Source: Chlorophyllum brunneum (taxonomy: Eukaryota; Basidiomycota; Agaricomycetes; Agaricales; Agaricaceae). From it: DNA of 64,000 nucleotides. Positions within the stretch are counted from its first letter, which is position 1. Every line of letters starts with the position of its first letter. Below are positions 59,768-64,000 of this stretch, piece after piece. The translations under genes and the position numbers were made by a program. The stretch covers positions 1,798,001 through 1,862,000 of the forward strand of contig OY756145.1 in NCBI GenBank assembly GCA_963576785.1, given 5' to 3'. The notes beneath the pieces were generated by a model. That model was not told the DNA's origin and made no database searches. It was given only the letters and a program-made list of their open reading frames with translations.

Positions 59768-60812
59768 TTTTACTCTAGCCGGGTCTGTCAATGGTACATT
59801 CTTCAATGAGTGATTTCACATGTTTTACCACCAAGGATCGGGCTCTGATGTATCTAGCCGCTGAATGAGTTGCTCTCGCCCATATTCGAGACGCAGGAAC
59901 GACTGGGTATACCACATGAATAGCCAGGTGCGATCATGGAGGGCTGAGGGTAGGTGACTAAGTGAGGGGTTAACGCCATGGATTATCTTGCGAGGCTTCT
60001 CGTACCGCCAAAGGCGTCATTGCAAAACCCATCACGTCTCCAGAGCGCGCCTATTCGCCCATCATACCAAAAGTGATACTCAGAATCTCATGTTTGAAGG
60101 AACCCATGGTCATCGGGGTCCCTTTGTTAAGAGGCGCCGTATCTGTCTTCTTCCCCGGATGCAGATGAATGGCGGATATATGGTTCACTGAGCTAAGTCA
60201 GTGACATGGTTGGTGAAATCCGCGATTTAGTCCCCACGAGCGAGCAAGTGGCCCTGGTAGACGTTGAATAATCCGACGTCTAGAGGCCTATTAGCCACCA
60301 CCCCTCTATTGGTTTCTTCTCACATGTCTTTCTTAGTGGATTGGTCCAGCGGGTATCTACTAGATACACGAGGCTTTCACCGAGTCGCTGATTCAGTCCG
60401 GAAGACCGGAAATTATATGAAACATATGCAATGCCCGTGATAGATTGTGGCGCCGAAAGGAAAGTATGTATGAAGGTGATGGAAGTTTGCGAAGCTCGTT
60501 TCAGAATTCCACGGCGCATGTGATTGATATGTTTTTGGATGCTTTCGCCCATCTCGGACCCTGGTTTTTATTTTCTCGTTAGTACTCCGCATGAACATCA
60601 CCTTGTTTACGGCCGTTAGGGAGGGAGCATCACGGGTTACACCGTTCTCGGAGCGCCAATATATACATAACGATACAAGATATACAGAAAGGAGCGAAAG
60701 GGAATGGGGGAGAATACCGGCAGAAGAAGGCGGTTATAGACTACAAAATTATACACCAGTAACATTAAACGTAGTGCCCCGCTAGTGGCAAATGAGGCTA
60801 GGGCTGCGGTGT
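59768..60812. other. intergenic between convergent 3' ends
   Basis: 1.05 kb between the methyltransferase and the F-box-like gene. A minus-strand open frame at 60280-60552 has no recognisable motif. No gene is supported. Confidence 0.45.
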
Positions 60813-62521
60813 TCATCGCGGGGATGCGCCACCGGGAGTGCCAACAGTGAGAATCTTGATCGGCATCTGACCGTTGTTGTTTTCCTAAATCCGACTACAA
60901 TGAGCCACTCCTCAAACAAACGCGGGACGAAACTCACATAGAGTAAGACGATATTATCTTCGGTAACGCGCAGATCGTGTAATTTAGATCCCATTCCGTT
61001 GATTGCTGGAATATCCCTCCTGGCCTCGGTCGGCACGAGGGGTGTATGTTTACCAACGAAGTCCCATACGGCTTGCGAAGTTGCCGCAGACTCCGGCTCT
61101 GTATGGGGCATAAAGGCAATTGAATTCAGCCTCATTTTCGTCCCGCTCGAATCCTGATCCAAATAAAGTACCCTTGTGCCCGTGACCGCAGGTTTCCCGA
61201 CCATACGGATAGTAGAAGTGTTTCGGACGATAACATATTGAGACCAGTCATTCCAGGAGACGGTTTGCCCGCGGATCCAGGGCCAAGCAAATAATCTTTC
61301 TGGGAAAATCATCCAATTGACAGGTTGAGCTTGGATAGAGGGGCGTGCCGAAAGCATCAGGACCCTGCGAGTCGGGTCAGAATAGAAGAGGGCGCTAGAT
61401 GACCGGGGAGGGTCAGCCATTGGTGCATCGTTTCGGTGGAAATTGATCAGCTGGTTTCTCCAGGCGTCAGGAAGCTGGAACTGGCGCCTGGCAATTGGTT
61501 GTTGGACGTTCTTCACGTGGTAAACGAACAGGTAAGGTGCGTCGTTAATTTTTTCAACCACTAGGATGTGATCTTGATCCAGGAACAGCACATCCTGCTT
61601 CGCGAGTCGCTAGAACAACAGTTGGTAGGCATGCCAGGGACTCGAGAAGGGCACCAACTTACAGCGGCGTGGAGCGTTTTCCAGTTGACGAGAAGTTGTT
61701 CCATTCTTGTATTAGCACCCCCATATTCAAGGCGGACGAGTAGCTTATCGCCGCATATAGCGACATTAATAGATGACAGAACGGCTCCAGGGGTTGTCGA
61801 AGCTACGAAGCTGTAATGATCAGAAACAGATTCCTTGTGCTTATTGAATGTCCACATGTCGCGGATCTTCAAGAGCACATCTATTTGATTTTGTGCGCTA
61901 CAAAAATAGCTCATCAGAAAAATTGTCTTCTAATGATATCCTGAAGGACATACGCGAGGACGTGGCCAGTAACGATTAGCGTCTGGGTAGAGTCCAAGGC
62001 GACGCACTCAACACGAGGTGCGGTAGGGATCCTGACGTGACGCGTCTGAGACGGAGGTTTTCCGGTCCGGCAGGAAGGAAGCTCCATGAGCTCCACCCCG
62101 TGAGCGGCGACGTAGTGGATAAAACCATCAGTGATGTCGAAATTGCCCAGCAGAGAGAGCTGAGCCTTCTGCTCATGGCTCCAAGTAATGGTCGGCCAGT
62201 CTGTGCGGTAGGAACGCAGGAGATTGAAGCGAGCGGGAAAAGGAGGGCCACGACTGGAGATTAAACCAGACTTCATGCCCGTCAGAGCAAGCTCATACTT
62301 GTAGCGGAGCGGTAAAAATTCCGCAGTCAGCGCGTAGACCCTACGAAATACCTGCAGGGGGAGCGAATCCAGTGTCAGTCCCGTCGCCTACAACCAATGA
62401 TTCATAGATTGACCTTGCAAGTGAGGTAGAGTGTGTCTGGGTCCATATTCTCGAGAATGAGGATCAGGACATCGTTGGAGATCTTGAAGCGGCGGATTGT
62501 AGTCAGACGGTGGGGCGACAT
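60813..62521 (-). CDS. F-box-like protein of unknown target
   Basis: Starts MSPHRLTTIRRFKISNDVLI at 62521 with a short F-box-like head (ISNDVLILILENMDPDTLYLTC). Exons then give FRRVYALTAEFLPLRYKYELAL and a long beta-rich body with WD/Kelch-like spacing but no clear repeat: LRSYRTDWPTITWSHEQKA, GHVLAYVLQDIIRR, LLVRLEYGGANTRMEQLLVNW, DVLFLDQDHILVVEKINDAP, FPERLFAWPWIRGQTVSW, GSKLHDLRVTEDNIVLLY. The last small exon ends KILTVGTPGGASPR at 60813. Basidiomycetes hold large families of such F-box proteins, presumed SCF ubiquitin-ligase adaptors (family knowledge). The target cannot be inferred. Confidence 0.72.
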
Positions 62522-63196
62522 GGTTCCTTGTCATCCATCCCGTTCAACTTCGACGGGATTTTATACCAGCTGGCCAACATCGTAGAAAGAAAAGAAAAAA
62601 TAAAAACGACGATGGTTGCTGAGCTAAAAGTGAGTCATATCCCTACCATTCACCGACGAACAAAACTCGTATTTGTTCGGTGTGGCTGCAGGTTATAAAA
62701 AGTAGCCTTCGCGTCGCGTGTTGGTCGACAGGCGAATTCATTGTGTCAAACAACATCTTTTGTGGACGAAATCCCGCCACCGATTCTTCTTGTTAGGGAT
62801 GTCATGTCAACGGTATTAAGTTTGAAATTACGGAGAAAGTTCACTGATGCGAACCTGGAAAGGCGCAGAGGCGAAGGGCGGGATAAATTTCTAACAATAA
62901 GAACCTAATCTTGGGTATAGACTTGCCATATTCGTGTTGGGCGAGTTTAGAAGGTACGACCCGACGTAGGGGGCCATCTGGGAAAGCTGTCGAGAGAAGA
63001 TAATAAGGAGAAGATGATTGTAAAATACCGTTGCGATGGCACTCGCGGCACAAGCTTAAATATCAACCCTTAGCGGCAAGTGGCAGACGGACAAAATCGT
63101 AAGCGCCTGAAGATCGCCAGATCTAGCTTAGTCAGCGATTACTAACACGGCTTCCACATCGCCACTGGCGTTTACAGCCTGCTACCTGCACAAATC
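62522..63196. other. divergent promoter region, F-box-like gene / CRIPT
   Basis: 675 bp with no supported gene; a minus-strand open frame at 62841-63053 lacks motifs. Confidence 0.5.
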
Positions 63197-63652
63197 ATGG
63201 TCTGTAAGAAGTGCGAGAAGGTACGGGTGCTATCTTGTTTTTTTTGTCTTGGCACTGTCGTCTCATATCCATAGAAACTATCAAAACTTGCCGCCCCCGA
63301 TCCGTTTACGTCCAGTTCGTCTAGTATCAAAGAGGGATCGCGCAAGGTTGGGGAGAATAAACTGCTCAGTCGACCCGGCAGTTCCAAGAACCGTTTCCAG
63401 GTGAGCAGCGTGCTTCTAGAGTCTGACATTCTCTTATTGGGACAAAAAGCCCTATCAGTCTAAATGCAAAGATTGTAAGCAACCGACCACACAGAACAAG
63501 GCAAAGTACTGTCATGGTATGCCGTCGTTCCTTGTTGTTATGCCCCGCTTCACACCCTGTACTTTACAGGTTGCGCCTACCGGAAAGGTCTGTGTTCAAT
63601 ATGTGGGAAGCAAATACTGGACACCAGCAGCTATGTCATGTCCAACAAGTAG
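63197..63652 (+). CDS. CRIPT: CRIPT, cysteine-rich PDZ-binding protein homologue
   Basis: Four exons (63197-63220, 63275-63400, 63450-63516, 63570-63652) sum to 300 nt, giving 99 residues; the animal protein is about the same size. It begins MVCKKCEKKLSKLAAPDPF, then CKDCKQPTTQNKAKYCHGCAY and CSICGKQILDTSSY, giving four CxxC knuckles as in the family, and ends VMSNK. In animals it binds PSD-95 and is also linked to the minor spliceosome; the fungal role is more likely RNA-related than synaptic (inference). Each intron was set by the conserved Cys spacing. Confidence 0.95.
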
Positions 63653-63806
63653 AGTTTCATCTGACTGTACCTGTTCCAGCGTCGCGTACGACATGTGTTC
63701 TACTTTTGACGAGATCGGAGAGATTAGGATGCGGTTCATTATTCAAGAGCATAACATATCCACAAAGATACAGTGTAACACGACAATAGAGCAAATATAT
63801 GGAGGG

Positions 63807-64000
63807 TTAGATCATCAGACTCCCATTCTGAGATTCCATCGCTTTCTTCCTCTCGTTGTAGATCTCTTCATCAATGGTGTTCGCTGTGAGGAACCTCCAC
63901 ACGTAGACAAGTTTCGTCTGACCATATCGAACGAGGCGACCCACGGCTTGGGTTTCACAAGCTGTATAAATCTCCTGGGATGGGGCAAGCAGAGGGGAGA
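63807..64000 (-). CDS. SNF2/RAD5-type helicase, C-terminal end (partial)
   Basis: Last exon only. From an acceptor near 63975 it reads EIYTACETQAVGRLVRYGQ, a helicase motif VI (QAxGRxxRxGQ) with its Arg finger region, then VYVWRFLTANTIDEEI and a basic end, stopping at 63807. This is the conserved end of SNF2-superfamily ATPases. Subfamily cannot be told from 56 residues. The rest lies beyond the window. Confidence 0.8.
   Translation of the reverse strand, partial: SPLLAPSQEIYTACETQAVGRLVRYGQTKLVYVWRFLTANTIDEEIYNERKKAMESQNGSLMI

Overview
The window is eukaryotic nuclear DNA from a filamentous basidiomycete, most likely a mushroom-forming Agaricomycete (inference). The evidence is a dense gene layout, many canonical GT-AG introns of about 45-65 nt, CT-rich leaders, and a gene set typical of that group: a SepH/Cdc7-type septation kinase, mannitol-1-phosphate 5-dehydrogenase, GH18 and GH16 cell-wall enzymes, Erg4, Clr2 and Kar9. 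There is no prokaryotic signal, no CRISPR array, no complete transposon, and no rRNA or tRNA gene that I can support. Gene models below were built by hand by splicing at GT/GC-AG sites so that family motifs stay in frame; for several genes the exon lengths were summed and give intact frames.

Layout. 0-8 kb: the 3' end of an NDR (Cbk1/Cot1) kinase, a zinc polyol dehydrogenase of the L-arabinitol/xylitol type, and on the minus strand a Bye1-like PHD-TFIIS-SPOC transcription factor. 8.7-15.2 kb: one 1,999-residue SepH/Cdc7-like kinase carrying a CH domain and a C1 zinc finger, the most interesting protein here. 15.6-24 kb: mannitol-1-phosphate dehydrogenase, a small secreted protein, and two paralogous secreted GH18 chitinases in tandem. 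24-26 kb is gene-poor. 26-38 kb: an orphan tail-anchored coiled-coil protein, a Vps5-type sorting nexin, Mpe1/RBBP6 (mRNA 3' processing), the sterol reductase Erg4, and a Kar9-like protein ending in a GAS2 domain. 38-50 kb: a TRAPPC12-like TPR protein, the silencing factor Clr2, an orphan, and a sterol O-acyltransferase. 50-54 kb: a tentative membrane protein and a GH16 glucanase. 55-64 kb: a sirtuin and PEX7 fired from one 53-bp gap, an Nnt1/Efm7-like methyltransferase, an F-box-like protein, CRIPT, and the 3' end of a SNF2-type helicase.

Most genes are housekeeping and are not co-functional neighbours. Loose themes are polyol metabolism (two dehydrogenases), sterols (Erg4 and the acyltransferase), the septation/morphogenesis kinase networks (NDR and SepH), and wall remodelling (GH18 x2, GH16). 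I found no clearly new multi-gene system. The best leads are the domain make-up and phospho-repeat of the SepH-like kinase, the intron differences between the GH18 twins, an inverted repeat inside a long BYE1 intron, and the very tight sirtuin/PEX7 promoter.
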